The position numbers and the translations under genes were made by a program. The notes under the pieces were generated by a model. It did not search any database. It was not told where the DNA came from and saw only the letters and a list, made by a program, of their open reading frames with translations. Of a DNA stretch of 64,000 bases, positions 41,266 through 51,162 are shown piece after piece (within the stretch, counting starts at the first letter, position 1; each line of letters opens with the position of its first letter). The stretch is from Pelagibacteraceae bacterium AG-430-P08 (GTDB lineage: Bacteria; Pseudomonadota; Alphaproteobacteria; Pelagibacterales; Pelagibacteraceae): positions 1-64,000 of the forward strand of contig QCOL01000003.1 in assembly GCA_003212925.1 (NCBI GenBank), written 5' to 3'.

Positions 41266-42099
41266 TTAAAAAAGGCTTTTTATTTTACTTAAGATTTTAC
41301 TTTTTTCTTTCTTTTTGTCTCGAACGGAAACTTTGTATTCTTTATTAAAAATTCTATATGTTTCTTTATACCATTCACCTGAATTATAATTGTAACCCAG
41401 TAATGCAGCATATTTAAGTGACTCTTCCTCCATGCCTAATATGTAATAAATTTCTACTAATCTATGAATTGCTTCTTCTACATGGTCTGTTGTGTCATAA
41501 TTATTTAATACATTTTTAAATCTATTTAGAGCGGGTATCCATTTTTTCTTCTTAAAGTAATGTCTGCCAATATATACTTCTTTAGCTGCTAATATATCGT
41601 TAATTAAATCAATTTTATATCTCGCATCATAAGCATAATCAGTGTCAGGATAATTTTCGATAATAAAAATGAGTTCTTTTTTAGATAGCATCAAAGGAGC
41701 CAAATCCTTTTTTTCTCCCTCAATAGTCTCATAATAACACATTGCTAAAAGATAATGTGCATAAGCCAAATTTTTATCTTTTGGATAGGTTTTAAAATAT
41801 CTTTTAAGATTCTCTATTGCCAAAGAGTAATAACTTTGTAGATAGTAAGAGTATGATGCCATTAAAACTGATTTTGGTGCCCATTTAGATTGTGGCAATA
41901 ATATTTCAACTTCTAAAAATTTTTTACTTGCAGCAAAATAATTACCAGTTTCTAAAAAGTTCATGCCTTTTTTATATGCCGAAATAACTTCGTCACTTTG
42001 ACTGGTTTCCTTGATAAGTTTAATTTGTTCTACTTCTTTTCCACATGAATTAAAAAATAATAAAGTAAAAAAAATTAAAATGATTTTAAATTTAGACAT
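41266..42099 (-). CDS. bamD: Outer-membrane assembly lipoprotein BamD
   Basis: BamD is the essential TPR lipoprotein of the BAM complex that inserts beta-barrels into the outer membrane. The 277-residue protein has a lipoprotein signal (LLFFNSC, acylated Cys19) and about five TPR repeats through residue 240. In many alphaproteobacteria bamD follows lpxC and the dcw cluster, as it does here, 45 bases downstream of lpxC. The C-terminal tail is Lys-rich. Confidence 0.92.
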   Translation of the reverse strand: MSKFKIILIFFTLLFFNSCGKEVEQIKLIKETSQSDEVISAYKKGMNFLETGNYFAASKKFLEVEILLPQSKWAPKSVLMASYSYYLQSYYSLAIENLKRYFKTYPKDKNLAYAHYLLAMCYYETIEGEKKDLAPLMLSKKELIFIIENYPDTDYAYDARYKIDLINDILAAKEVYIGRHYFKKKKWIPALNRFKNVLNNYDTTDHVEEAIHRLVEIYYILGMEEESLKYAALLGYNYNSGEWYKETYRIFNKEYKVSVRDKKKEKSKILSKIKSLF

Positions 42100-42144
42100 A
42101 TATTAAATATATATACTAAAAAAATCTCAAAGATGAATATTTAA

Positions 42145-43065
42145 TTAAGCTATTGACCTTAATAAGCTTCTATTTATCAATGTATGTGGAAGTGTTCTCT
42201 CTTGTATTTCAATAATAGAAAAATTATCTTTATCTTCAAATACCTTTCTCAGCAAGCTATTTGTCATAAAATGTCCTCCCTGAGAACAGTTTACACTTGC
42301 TATCATTCTATATCCGCATGTAAAAAGATCTCCAATGCAATCTAAAATTTTATGATTAACAAATTCTTTTGTATTTCTTAAACCATCTTTATTTAAAATA
42401 TTTTCGTCCTTAACCACTATTGCATTCTCTAAACTTCCACCTTTAGCTAGACCATTTTTTTTTATTACCTCAATATCTTCGTATAAGCAGAAAGTTCTTG
42501 AATTAAAAATTTCTTCAAGATTATCCTCATAAACATTTACCTTATTTCTTTGATTACCTATAATTTGATTTTGATACTTAAGTTGAAAATCTATGTCTAA
42601 ACTTAACTTTGAAGGTTCGATTGAAATAAACTTATCACTATTTTTAATTTCTACTTTTCTATTTATTTTTATAATCTTAATAGGCTTATTACTTGACTCC
42701 AAACCTACTGATAAAATTTCATTTATAAAAAACTTGGCTGATCCATCTAAAATTGGAACTTCTTCATTATCAATTTCTACTAAAGCATTATCAATTCCAA
42801 GTCCAAATAATGCACCCATTAAATGTTCAATAGTTGAAACTTTTACACCATAGCTATTGCTTATAGTTGTGCAAAGAGCTGTGTTACTTACGTTCATGAA
42901 ATTTGGATAAATAAGATTATTCTCACTCAAATCGACTCTTTTGAAAACAATTCCAGTATCTGGCTCTGAAGGTTTAACACAGATTTTAGATATCTTGCCA
43001 CTGTGAAGACCCACCCCACTAAAAGAAACTTTTTTTTTAATTGTTTTTTGGTTTAATAAAGACAC
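42145..43065 (-). CDS. lpxC: UDP-3-O-acyl-GlcNAc deacetylase LpxC
   Basis: LpxC is the zinc enzyme of the committed step of lipid A synthesis. The 306-residue protein carries the zinc ligands in STIEHLMGALFGLGID (HLMGAL), VNHKILDCIGDLF (H-x-x-x-D), and the catalytic GGHFMTNSLL. Length is the family norm. It follows the FtsA-like gene after about 63 bases and precedes bamD. It also shows the cell makes lipopolysaccharide. Confidence 0.97.
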   Translation of the reverse strand: MSLLNQKTIKKKVSFSGVGLHSGKISKICVKPSEPDTGIVFKRVDLSENNLIYPNFMNVSNTALCTTISNSYGVKVSTIEHLMGALFGLGIDNALVEIDNEEVPILDGSAKFFINEILSVGLESSNKPIKIIKINRKVEIKNSDKFISIEPSKLSLDIDFQLKYQNQIIGNQRNKVNVYEDNLEEIFNSRTFCLYEDIEVIKKNGLAKGGSLENAIVVKDENILNKDGLRNTKEFVNHKILDCIGDLFTCGYRMIASVNCSQGGHFMTNSLLRKVFEDKDNFSIIEIQERTLPHTLINRSLLRSIA

Positions 43066-43128
43066 ATTGATGTTTTAATATTGAGTCACATAAAATTAAA
43101 AACAACAAATATTACGAGAAAATACAGA

Positions 43129-43830
43129 TTAATTGAAAAAATTGAAAAATTTCTCAAAAAAACCGAGATTTTTAGGTTTTTTTCTCGTTAAAATCACTTC
43201 ATTTTCATTAAAACCAGTCAGAATTTTTTGCGCAACTAACTCTAAATTATTGCTGTCAATGTTAAAAAAGCTATTAAGATACTGATAACTAATTGTCCTA
43301 TAAATAGATATCTGGAATTTGTTTAATACTTTTTCAAAATTGTCCAATACATTATTGGGTATACAGATAAAACTTAGATCCAAAGATAAACTCTTACAGG
43401 TATCTTTATCAGGTAAAAAATTATAGTGTTCATTGTCAATATTAAATTGATCAATTTTCATATGAATAACTTCTGATTTTTTTAAAGTTTCTTCGCAATA
43501 ATTCTTTGATTCTATTAACAGATTATTAATTATTTTTGCATTTAGAGGCGTATCATTAATTTTATTTTTTATTGAAAAATCAACTGAAAAAATTTCCTCA
43601 TTTTCGATTATTAAATAGATAATTTTAATGAATTCACCCAATTCTTTTTCAATTTTAAAAATGTTTTCATTTAAAAATTCACTGAATAAATCCAGATCAA
43701 ATTTTGTATTTTGATCTTTTAAAATAGTTTCCCTTTTGTAATTAATTTTATTTGCCTCACCAAGTGATATAATTATAAATTTATTTGAACTAATAAAAAT
43801 AAATGTTTTATTAACAGAACTACTTTTCAT
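43129..43830 (-). CDS. Reduced FtsA-like division protein
   Basis: In this slot (ftsQ before, lpxC after) other bacteria carry ftsA and ftsZ. The product has 233 residues, against about 420 for FtsA. Residues 8-26 resemble the first beta-hairpin of the actin fold, and 48-190 read like FtsA subdomain 1C and its flanks (IYLIIENEEI, then VIHMKIDQFNID, SLDLSFICIPNNVLDNFEKV, SYQYLNSFF). The phosphate-2 and adenosine motifs and domain 2 are absent. It ends in an amphipathic helix, LGFFEKFFNFFN (222-233), like FtsA's membrane anchor. I infer an FtsA reduced to the 1C domain plus tail, so probably not an ATPase. It overlaps ftsQ by 11 bases. Confidence 0.65.
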   Translation of the reverse strand: MKSSSVNKTFIFISSNKFIIISLGEANKINYKRETILKDQNTKFDLDLFSEFLNENIFKIEKELGEFIKIIYLIIENEEIFSVDFSIKNKINDTPLNAKIINNLLIESKNYCEETLKKSEVIHMKIDQFNIDNEHYNFLPDKDTCKSLSLDLSFICIPNNVLDNFEKVLNKFQISIYRTISYQYLNSFFNIDSNNLELVAQKILTGFNENEVILTRKKPKNLGFFEKFFNFFN

Positions 43831-44494
43831 TTAATATGATTTGATTTTTTTGGCGAAAGTCGACAATTGTTTTTTCATTAATTCTTTTTTCATTAGACAT
43901 TCGAACATACAAATTTAATATTTCCTCAATGTTATTTTTTGGAAGTTTTATTAAATTTCCATTTAGAGTTTCAATATCCCACCTTTTTGATTTGAATATA
44001 TATAGGTTTGAAATTTCACTAAACTCAAAAAGTGAGCTATCAATTTTACTTTTTAACTTAAGAAACTCTGAAATGTCTAAATCACCAAATATAAAGGGAA
44101 GTTCTAATATGAAATCTTTATTTTCAATTAACTTTCCATTTGATCCAATCAAATAATCAAAACCATTTTTTTTTGTTTGTGCAAGTATTTCTGTTTTTTC
44201 TATAGAGATTTTTAAAGTTGATGGATAATTTTTAAATATTTCAAATTGTTCAATAATATTAATTGAATTGATCTTTCTTTTTAAATATTCTTTATCTAAA
44301 TAAAAAATATTTTTAAAATTAGAATCATAAATAATATCTTCAATTTTTTTTCTTTCATCTGGGTTTAAACCATTTATCTCTACCTCGCTAATTTTTGGAA
44401 AACTAACATTCATGAATGAAATATTATTTATTGATACAAGAAAACAAAACATTAAAAAGTAAACTACAATTTTTTTACTTATTAATAGATGCAT
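43820..44494 (-). CDS. ftsQ: Cell-division protein FtsQ
   Basis: FtsQ bridges early and late divisome proteins in the periplasm. The 224-residue protein has an N-terminal membrane helix (about 8-28), then a POTRA domain (about 33-105: ISEVEINGLNPDERKKIEDII), then the FtsQ beta domain with STLKISIEKTEILAQ, and LIKLPKNNIEEIL. It is shorter than most FtsQ (about 250-300), mainly at both ends. It overlaps ddl by 20 bases upstream and the FtsA-like gene by 11 bases downstream. The place between ddl and the FtsA-like gene is the normal one. Confidence 0.87.
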   Translation of the reverse strand: MHLLISKKIVVYFLMFCFLVSINNISFMNVSFPKISEVEINGLNPDERKKIEDIIYDSNFKNIFYLDKEYLKRKINSINIIEQFEIFKNYPSTLKISIEKTEILAQTKKNGFDYLIGSNGKLIENKDFILELPFIFGDLDISEFLKLKSKIDSSLFEFSEISNLYIFKSKRWDIETLNGNLIKLPKNNIEEILNLYVRMSNEKRINEKTIVDFRQKNQIILNEK

Positions 44495-45389
44495 CTTTTA
44501 AAATTAATTTAATTAAATTTAAGAAATTAATTCCAATATAATCTGATATCTCTGGAACTAAAGATAGTTTTGTCATTCCAGGTTGAGTATTAATTTCTAA
44601 AAGATAAAATTTTCCTTTAAAATATTTAAAGTCTGATCTAGTAACACCTCTACATCCCATCAAATTATGTGCTTTAAAAGTAATGTCCATAAGAGCTTTA
44701 TATTTTTTTTTTGGCAGGTCTACTGGAATGATATGCTCTGTCTTAGCATTAGAATTGTATTTTGCCTGGTAATCATAAAATTTTCTTTTTGGCTTAAGTT
44801 CAATTGCTCCGAGCTTTTTCTTTCCAATTATAGCTGATTGTATTTCTCTCCCGGGAATAAATTGTTCTATCAATATTTTTTTATAATCTTTTAATAATTT
44901 TATCTTTCTCCATAAATTATTCTTGGTACAAATATAAACATTTACACTAGAACCTTCATTAATTGGTTTAATTACAACAGGAAAGTTCAACTTTTTTTTT
45001 ACTAAATTTATAAGTTCTTTATTAGTTTTATTAAAAGTAAAAATGAAATATTTAGGTGTTAAAATTTTATTTTTAATAAAAATTTTTTTGGAAATTTCTT
45101 TATCCATTGCCTTAGCAGAGGCAATTACACCTGAATGAGTATAAGGTATACCTATTGTCTCAAGGATTGTTTGTATATATCCATCTTCTCCAAACTGCCC
45201 ATGTAGAGCATTAAAAATGAAATGAGGTTTGAAACTTTTTGTTACAGATATTAAATCTTTGTCTGGCTCGCATATTTTTACTTTATAATTATTTTTTTTT
45301 AGTTCTTTAGCAACCTGTCTTCCTGTCTCCAAGCTGATAATTCTTTCCTTAGAAATACCACCTGAGATTATCAAAATTTTTTTTTTCAA
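44475..45389 (-). CDS. ddl: D-alanine-D-alanine ligase
   Basis: Ddl joins two D-Ala residues for the peptidoglycan stem. The 304-residue ATP-grasp enzyme has HGQFGEDGYIQTILETIGIP, the ATP-binding VVIKPINEGSSVNVYI, and the C-terminal LLEINTQPGMTKLSLVPE. It sits between murB (one-base gap) and ftsQ (20-base overlap), the standard dcw position of ddlB. Confidence 0.95.
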   Translation of the reverse strand: MKKKILIISGGISKERIISLETGRQVAKELKKNNYKVKICEPDKDLISVTKSFKPHFIFNALHGQFGEDGYIQTILETIGIPYTHSGVIASAKAMDKEISKKIFIKNKILTPKYFIFTFNKTNKELINLVKKKLNFPVVIKPINEGSSVNVYICTKNNLWRKIKLLKDYKKILIEQFIPGREIQSAIIGKKKLGAIELKPKRKFYDYQAKYNSNAKTEHIIPVDLPKKKYKALMDITFKAHNLMGCRGVTRSDFKYFKGKFYLLEINTQPGMTKLSLVPEISDYIGINFLNLIKLILKDASINK

Positions 45390-45390
45390 T

Positions 45391-46299
45391 TTATTCCAAT
45401 ATTTTAATTTCTTTATCTAATTTTATACCGGTTTTTTCTAGAACTTTTTTAGAAACAAAATCAATTAATTTTTTCATATCATTGAACGTTGCATTACCCT
45501 TATTTACAAAAAAGTTTGAATGTTTTTCTGAGATATGTGCATCACCAAACTTAGTATCAATAGAAACTGATTCTCTTATCAACTCCCAAACTTTTTTATT
45601 CGTTTGATTTATTGGATTTTTAAAAGTGCTTCCACCAGTTTTAATTCTCATTGGTTGATTTTTTTCTTTTAAAGATTTCATTTTTATTACTTCACTATTT
45701 ACTTTGTTGAAAGTACTTTTAACTCCTTTGAAAGAAGCACTTAAAAAAATCAGATCGTCAGATAAATCATTTTTTCTATAATCAAAATTTATTTCTTTTG
45801 ATGGAATTGTTATTAGATTTCCTTTTTGATCTATAGCTTGAATTGAAAGAAGAATATCTTTAAATTCCTTTCCAAAACATCCAGCATTCATCTTAATTCC
45901 CCCACCAATAGATCCTGGAATACATGATAAAAACTCAAATCCACTCAAATTATTTTCAGCAGCAAAACTAGATAGGCTATTATCTAAAACGCCACTTCCA
46001 GAAATTATTACGTCCTCTCTTAATAAAGATATTCTATTAAAATTTTTACTAAGCTTTATTACGACTCCATCAAAAATATTATCTGAGATTAAGGTGTTTG
46101 ATCCTGCACCAATGATAAAGATTTTTTCCTTATTATCGAGTAATTTGAGAAATTTAACTAAATCTTTTAAATTTTCCGCCTTATAAAAAACTTTGGACTT
46201 TCCTCCAATATTAAACCAACTTTTTTTTTTTAAATCTTGATCGTAAATTACATTTTTATCAAAGTCTTTTAACAAATCTTTAAGTTGATGTATCTGCAT
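45391..46299 (-). CDS. murB: UDP-N-acetylenolpyruvoylglucosamine reductase MurB
   Basis: MurB reduces the enolpyruvyl group to lactyl, giving UDP-MurNAc. This FAD enzyme of 302 residues shows SWFNIGGKSKVFYKA, the FAD motif FIIGAGSNTLISD, CIPGSIGGGIKMNAGCFG, the proton-donor Ser in TGGSTFKNP, and a C-terminal Glu after ISEKHSNFFVN. Type II-like length. Its start overlaps the murC stop by one base. Confidence 0.95.
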   Translation of the reverse strand: MQIHQLKDLLKDFDKNVIYDQDLKKKSWFNIGGKSKVFYKAENLKDLVKFLKLLDNKEKIFIIGAGSNTLISDNIFDGVVIKLSKNFNRISLLREDVIISGSGVLDNSLSSFAAENNLSGFEFLSCIPGSIGGGIKMNAGCFGKEFKDILLSIQAIDQKGNLITIPSKEINFDYRKNDLSDDLIFLSASFKGVKSTFNKVNSEVIKMKSLKEKNQPMRIKTGGSTFKNPINQTNKKVWELIRESVSIDTKFGDAHISEKHSNFFVNKGNATFNDMKKLIDFVSKKVLEKTGIKLDKEIKILE

Positions 46300-47693
46300 T
46301 ACATTAATTCAGGTAATTTTTTCATCCAATTTGAGATTGTACCAGCACCCATTCCTATGACGATTTTATTTCCATAAATATTTTGTTTGAGAAATTTTGC
46401 TAATTCAATATTATTTTTAATCATAAATAGTTTAACTTTTGAATTTTTAATTATTTCTTTTGCAAAATCATTATAATGAAAACCTAATTTAATTTTTTCT
46501 CCCGCTGTAAAAATGGGACATAATATAATTGTGTCTGCATCTCTGAAACAGTGAGTAAATTCATTTTTTAAATCTTTTAATCTTGATATTCTATGTGGTT
46601 GAAAAACACAGACTTTTTCACACTTATCAAAAACTTTTTTTACTCCCTCTAAAACAGATTTTATCTCAGTAGGATGATGTGCATAATCATCATAAAAATC
46701 AACTCCGTTAAATGTAAATATCTTATTAAATCTACGCTGGACACCTTTAAAGTTTTTCAGACCTTTTTTAATATTAGACACTGGAATTCCTACAGTAAGA
46801 GCAACTGCAATTGCTGCTGTAGAGTTTCTTATATTATGAACACCTAATAATGGTATCTGAAAGTTTTTTAAGATTGTTCTTTTTTTATTTGGTAAATTTA
46901 TAGATAAATCAAATTTTGAGAAAAGTTTGTTTTGAATTATATTTTTGATAAGAAAATTAGCATTAGACTTGATTCCATATGTAAAAAAATTTTTATTTTT
47001 AATTTCTTTACTTAATTCATTGTTGATTTTATCATCAATACAAATAAAAGTTTTTCCAAATGATGGAGCTTTTTTTATAAAGTGTAGAAAATGATTTTTT
47101 AAATCCTTCATTGATTTATAAAAATCCAGATGTTCTCTATCTATGTTTGTAATAATTGAGTATGTTGGAGAAATATGAATAAAACTTCCATCTGACTCAT
47201 CTGCCTCTAATATAGACCAGTCACTCTTACCTAATTTTGCAGTGCTCTTTATCGAATTTATTATGCCTCCATTGATTATTGTAGGATCTAACTTTGTATT
47301 TTCAAAAATAGAACTTACTAAAGATGTCGTTGTTGTTTTGCCATGAGATCCAACTACGACAATATTTTTCATTAAAGAAACAAGATTTGCTAACATCTTA
47401 CCTCTTTTAATTACTGGTAATTTTTTTCTTTTAGCTTCTAGTAATTCTGGATTACTTTTTTTTATCGCAGAGGAAGTCACTACAATTGTAACATCTTTTA
47501 TATTTTGTTTTTTTTGACCAATAAAAATTCTAACACCCTGTTTTTTTAATTTTTCGATATTTTTGTTCTTATTAATATCGCTACCTTGAATTTGAAAACC
47601 TTTTGCCTTCATAATCAATGCAAGACCACTCATACCTATTCCACCAATGCCTATAAAATGGATAATTTCTTTTTTAGCTAATTCAATTTTCAT
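46299..47693 (-). CDS. murC: UDP-N-acetylmuramate-L-alanine ligase MurC
   Basis: MurC adds L-Ala to UDP-MurNAc. The 464-residue Mur ligase begins IHFIGIGGIGMSGLA, has the P-loop VVGSHGKTTTTSLV, the carbamylated-Lys region, and DDYAHHPTEIKSVL in the C-terminal domain. It overlaps murG by 11 bases at its start and touches murB at its end. This is the standard murG-murC-murB order. Confidence 0.96.
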   Translation of the reverse strand: MKIELAKKEIIHFIGIGGIGMSGLALIMKAKGFQIQGSDINKNKNIEKLKKQGVRIFIGQKKQNIKDVTIVVTSSAIKKSNPELLEAKRKKLPVIKRGKMLANLVSLMKNIVVVGSHGKTTTTSLVSSIFENTKLDPTIINGGIINSIKSTAKLGKSDWSILEADESDGSFIHISPTYSIITNIDREHLDFYKSMKDLKNHFLHFIKKAPSFGKTFICIDDKINNELSKEIKNKNFFTYGIKSNANFLIKNIIQNKLFSKFDLSINLPNKKRTILKNFQIPLLGVHNIRNSTAAIAVALTVGIPVSNIKKGLKNFKGVQRRFNKIFTFNGVDFYDDYAHHPTEIKSVLEGVKKVFDKCEKVCVFQPHRISRLKDLKNEFTHCFRDADTIILCPIFTAGEKIKLGFHYNDFAKEIIKNSKVKLFMIKNNIELAKFLKQNIYGNKIVIGMGAGTISNWMKKLPELM

Positions 47694-48747
47694 TTATAAT
47701 TTTCAATATTTTTTGATTTATATTATTCCATGAGTTTTGGGAATTATGTTTTTCTAAGTTATTTTTTTTTATAATATATTCGGACTTATTCATAATTATA
47801 TGATTTAAAAATTTTTCTAAATTAACGTCATTAAAGTCTTTTTGATTCATAATCCAGCAGCAACCTAAATTTTTATAAAAATTTGCGTTTTCAAATTGAT
47901 GATTATCTTTTGCTGAAACTAAAGGGATTGTTAGGAACGGTTTATTCATGATTGATAATTCTGCTAAGGTAGATGCACCAGCACGCGTAATACATAGGTC
48001 TGATTGATTTATCAAATCTGCAAAATTTTCCTCAAAATCAAAAATGGTATTTTCAATTTTAGCCTTATCATAAATACTTCTTAATTGATCAGTATTACTT
48101 TTATGAGTTTGTTGAATGATTTTAATTTTATTTTTTTTCGACAAATTAACGATTACATTTTTTACCACATTGTCAAAAATCTTTGCTCCTTGACTGCCAC
48201 CAACAACCAAAAGACAGAATGCTTTATTTTCTGTTTTAATTTCTCTTTTCTCATAAAAATTTTTTTTAACTAGTGGAGTTATTATTTGAATTTTATGTTT
48301 AAGTTTTTCAGGAAAGTTTTTTAAGCTTTCTGTATAAGTAAAAATTTTTTTACAAAAACCCAAAAAGAGTCTGTTTGCTCTACCTAAAACAATATTGGGT
48401 TCAAGTAGGTATATCTTTATTCCTAATAATTTTGCACCAAAACAAACAGGTAATGACATATATCCTCCTGTTGAAAAAACGACATTAATCTTATTTTTTT
48501 TTAATAATAAAACCGTTTTAATCACCAAATAAATTACTTGAAATATTTTAAATATAAAAAATATATTCAGATTTAATTTAGGAGTATTTATCAAAATAAT
48601 ATCATTTTTTTCATCATCTAGATATTTCAGCCCTCTTGAGTCAGTAGAAATAAAAACATTAAAATTTGAATGCAAATGTTCACTTAGAATTTTTGCTGGC
48701 ACTACATGTCCCCCTGATCCTCCTGTTGAAATTAATATATTTTTCAT
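47683..48747 (-). CDS. murG: UDP-GlcNAc:lipid I transferase MurG
   Basis: MurG turns lipid I into lipid II at the inner face of the membrane. The 354-residue GT28 enzyme starts ILISTGGSGGHVVPAKIL, has VVGGSQGAKIFD in the hinge, and the donor-site stretch ITRAGASTLAELSIMNKP followed by AKDNHQFENA. Its ATG shares one base with the ftsW stop, and its end overlaps murC. Confidence 0.95.
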   Translation of the reverse strand: MKNILISTGGSGGHVVPAKILSEHLHSNFNVFISTDSRGLKYLDDEKNDIILINTPKLNLNIFFIFKIFQVIYLVIKTVLLLKKNKINVVFSTGGYMSLPVCFGAKLLGIKIYLLEPNIVLGRANRLFLGFCKKIFTYTESLKNFPEKLKHKIQIITPLVKKNFYEKREIKTENKAFCLLVVGGSQGAKIFDNVVKNVIVNLSKKNKIKIIQQTHKSNTDQLRSIYDKAKIENTIFDFEENFADLINQSDLCITRAGASTLAELSIMNKPFLTIPLVSAKDNHQFENANFYKNLGCCWIMNQKDFNDVNLEKFLNHIIMNKSEYIIKKNNLEKHNSQNSWNNINQKILKIINEN

Positions 48748-49871
48748 TAAGTTACTTTTCTTTTCGTTAAATTCAAAATTATACCAGACATTATAGAAAT
48801 ACTTATAATCGATGAACCCCCATAACTTAAAAATGGTAAAGTCATTCCCGTAGTTGGGAATAATCTAATATTTACTCCTATGTGAATCATTGCTTGCATG
48901 AGTATTAAGCTAATAGATCCGGTTAGGATTAGTTTGATCTTTTTGTCATTTTCTATGTAAACTTTTTTCAGAACTGAAAATATTAATACTAGGTAGGTTA
49001 ATAAAATTAACATTATGAAGATTACTCCAAACTCTTCCGAAATTACTGAAATAATGTAATCTGTATGAGCTTCAGGTACTCTGTTTTTTAATGTTCCCTC
49101 TCCAATGCCTTTTCCAAAAAAACCTCCACTTATTATAGCTTCTAATGCTTTATCTGATTGAAAGTTATGAGTACCCATTTCAGGATTAAAAAAAGAAAAT
49201 AATCTATCTTTTATGTATTTAAATTGTGGAAGGTAACTAATGATAGATGCTATCATGGCTAGAGAGATAAAAAGAACTAAGCTCAAAAAAAATATACTAA
49301 TACCAGAAATAAAAATCAAAACTAACCAACTAAAACCGATTAAAAGAGTTTGACCAATATCTGGTTGAAGTATCAAAAGACTCGATATCAATATAGTTAA
49401 CAAAAAAGATAAGAAGTATTTAAAATTAAAATTAGTATATTTTTGAGAGCAAATTATCATACTCATTATCACTATTAAAAAAGGCTTTACAAACTCAATA
49501 GGTTGTATTCTTGGCAATACCAACAAATCAATCCATCTCTTGGAACCTTTAATCTCTACTCCAATTATTGGAACCAGGAACAACAAAACTAATGATAAAC
49601 AGAAAAATATTAGTGAAATTCTATAAATTTCTTTTTTAGGTATAAAAGATAAAATAAAAATTAAAAAAAAGCCAAAAAAAACAAAAACTGTATGTTTAAA
49701 AAAAAAGAAATAAGTATTCGTATCTAATTTATCAGATGCAATTAGGGAAGTTGATACTAATGAGAAGAATAAACCCGCCAAAAATAAAATTAAGATCAAT
49801 GATAGAATAGGTTTATCAATACTTTTCCACCATTGATAAAAAGAAATATAACTAAATAATTTTTCTTTCAT
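48747..49871 (-). CDS. ftsW: Septal peptidoglycan polymerase FtsW
   Basis: A 374-residue SEDS protein with about ten membrane helices. Marks are GSKRWIDL, QPIEFVKPF, QPDIGQTLLIG, the periplasmic Asp/Glu region in RVPEAHTDYIISVISEEFG, and the C-terminal TTGMTLPFLSYGGSS. FtsW polymerises septal glycan with FtsI. It lies between murD (20-base overlap) and murG, the standard place, which separates it from RodA at 9834-10958. Confidence 0.95.
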   Translation of the reverse strand: MKEKLFSYISFYQWWKSIDKPILSLILILFLAGLFFSLVSTSLIASDKLDTNTYFFFFKHTVFVFFGFFLIFILSFIPKKEIYRISLIFFCLSLVLLFLVPIIGVEIKGSKRWIDLLVLPRIQPIEFVKPFLIVIMSMIICSQKYTNFNFKYFLSFLLTILISSLLILQPDIGQTLLIGFSWLVLIFISGISIFFLSLVLFISLAMIASIISYLPQFKYIKDRLFSFFNPEMGTHNFQSDKALEAIISGGFFGKGIGEGTLKNRVPEAHTDYIISVISEEFGVIFIMLILLTYLVLIFSVLKKVYIENDKKIKLILTGSISLILMQAMIHIGVNIRLFPTTGMTLPFLSYGGSSIISISIMSGIILNLTKRKVT

Positions 49872-51162
49872 TAATATATCTTTTTATCAACTTATTAAAA
49901 TATAATCCTCTTTCCTCAAAATTTTTAAAACTATCAAATGATGCAGAGGCTGGACTAAATAAGATTGTATTATTTGAGTGTTTCTTTTTATGAATATTCT
50001 TAAAAATTGCTGATACTGCAAGATTTAAATTTTTAAAACTTTTAAGTTCTGCATTTTTCTTTAAATCTTTTGAAAATTTTTTAAAGTTTTTACCAAAGAC
50101 ATAAATCTTAATATTTCTAAAATATTTTTTTGATAACGATATTTTGTCATCTTTTTTTGGAATACCACCAATTAACCAATGAATATTCTTGTACATTTCT
50201 AGTAATTCTTTTGAAGAAGAATAACTTGTTGATTTAGAATCATTAATGATGATTAATTTATTTTTGTTATAAATAATTTTCTGCCTATAATTCAATCCTT
50301 TGAATTTATTTACGCTTTCTAATAATTTATTTGGTTTTACATTAAATTTTTTTATCATTTCTAAAACAAATGAGAGATTTGCTTGATTTGATCTTGATAA
50401 AAAATATTTGTTTCTAATTTTTTTTAAAATTAGATTGTTCAATTTTGTATCTACATTTACCAGTTTTAATTTAGGCTTTATTGTTTTAATTCTTTTTTGA
50501 ATTAAATGATCATTTTTATTTACAAATCCAATTGCTCCTCTTTTTCGATTATTAAAAATTTTAAATTTTGCCTCTATGTAATTTTTTAAATTACCATGTC
50601 TCTCCAAATGATCTGGCGCAATATTAAGGATAGCGGCAAATTTTGATGAAAAAATTTTACTATATTCTAATTGGTAGGATGAAGCCTCAATAACGAAAAT
50701 TGTTTTTTTTGAGATCTTATTTATAGATAGTATTGGTGTACCAATATTCCCTGCTAATCTTACGTCTTTTTTTTGATTCTTTAAGATATCATATAAAAGT
50801 TTGCATGTGGTGGACTTTCCGTTTGTGCCAGTTATTGTTAATGATACATTTTTATAAAATGAGTAAAAAACATCTAGATCTGTATAGATAATCTTATTTT
50901 TTTTTCTAAGTAAATTTTTTAACTTACATTTTTTTATATCAATTCCTGGGCTTAATATGATTATATCAAATTTGGTTTTTAATAATTTTTTAAAATTGAG
51001 AGTTTTTTTTTTAATCGACTTATTTATTTTAAGATTTGGGTTATCATCAAATAAATAAACATCATTTTTATTTCTTAAAAAATTGAATGACGATAGTCCA
51101 CTTTTTCCTAATCCATAAATTAAAATTTTTTTATTAAAGAAAATTTGTGAATTATCATTCAT
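49852..51162 (-). CDS. murD: UDP-N-acetylmuramoylalanine-D-glutamate ligase MurD
   Basis: MurD adds D-Glu to UDP-MurNAc-L-Ala. From ATG 51162, which shares a base with the mraY stop (TAATG), the protein has 436 residues, the normal length; the open frame goes upstream to 51219 inside mraY and is not used. It has ILIYGLGKSGLSSF, the P-loop TITGTNGKSTTCKLL, and NIAPDHLERHGNL. Many residues are Lys, giving a basic surface. The 3' end overlaps ftsW by 20 bases. Confidence 0.95.
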   Translation of the reverse strand: MNDNSQIFFNKKILIYGLGKSGLSSFNFLRNKNDVYLFDDNPNLKINKSIKKKTLNFKKLLKTKFDIIILSPGIDIKKCKLKNLLRKKNKIIYTDLDVFYSFYKNVSLTITGTNGKSTTCKLLYDILKNQKKDVRLAGNIGTPILSINKISKKTIFVIEASSYQLEYSKIFSSKFAAILNIAPDHLERHGNLKNYIEAKFKIFNNRKRGAIGFVNKNDHLIQKRIKTIKPKLKLVNVDTKLNNLILKKIRNKYFLSRSNQANLSFVLEMIKKFNVKPNKLLESVNKFKGLNYRQKIIYNKNKLIIINDSKSTSYSSSKELLEMYKNIHWLIGGIPKKDDKISLSKKYFRNIKIYVFGKNFKKFSKDLKKNAELKSFKNLNLAVSAIFKNIHKKKHSNNTILFSPASASFDSFKNFEERGLYFNKLIKRYINERKII

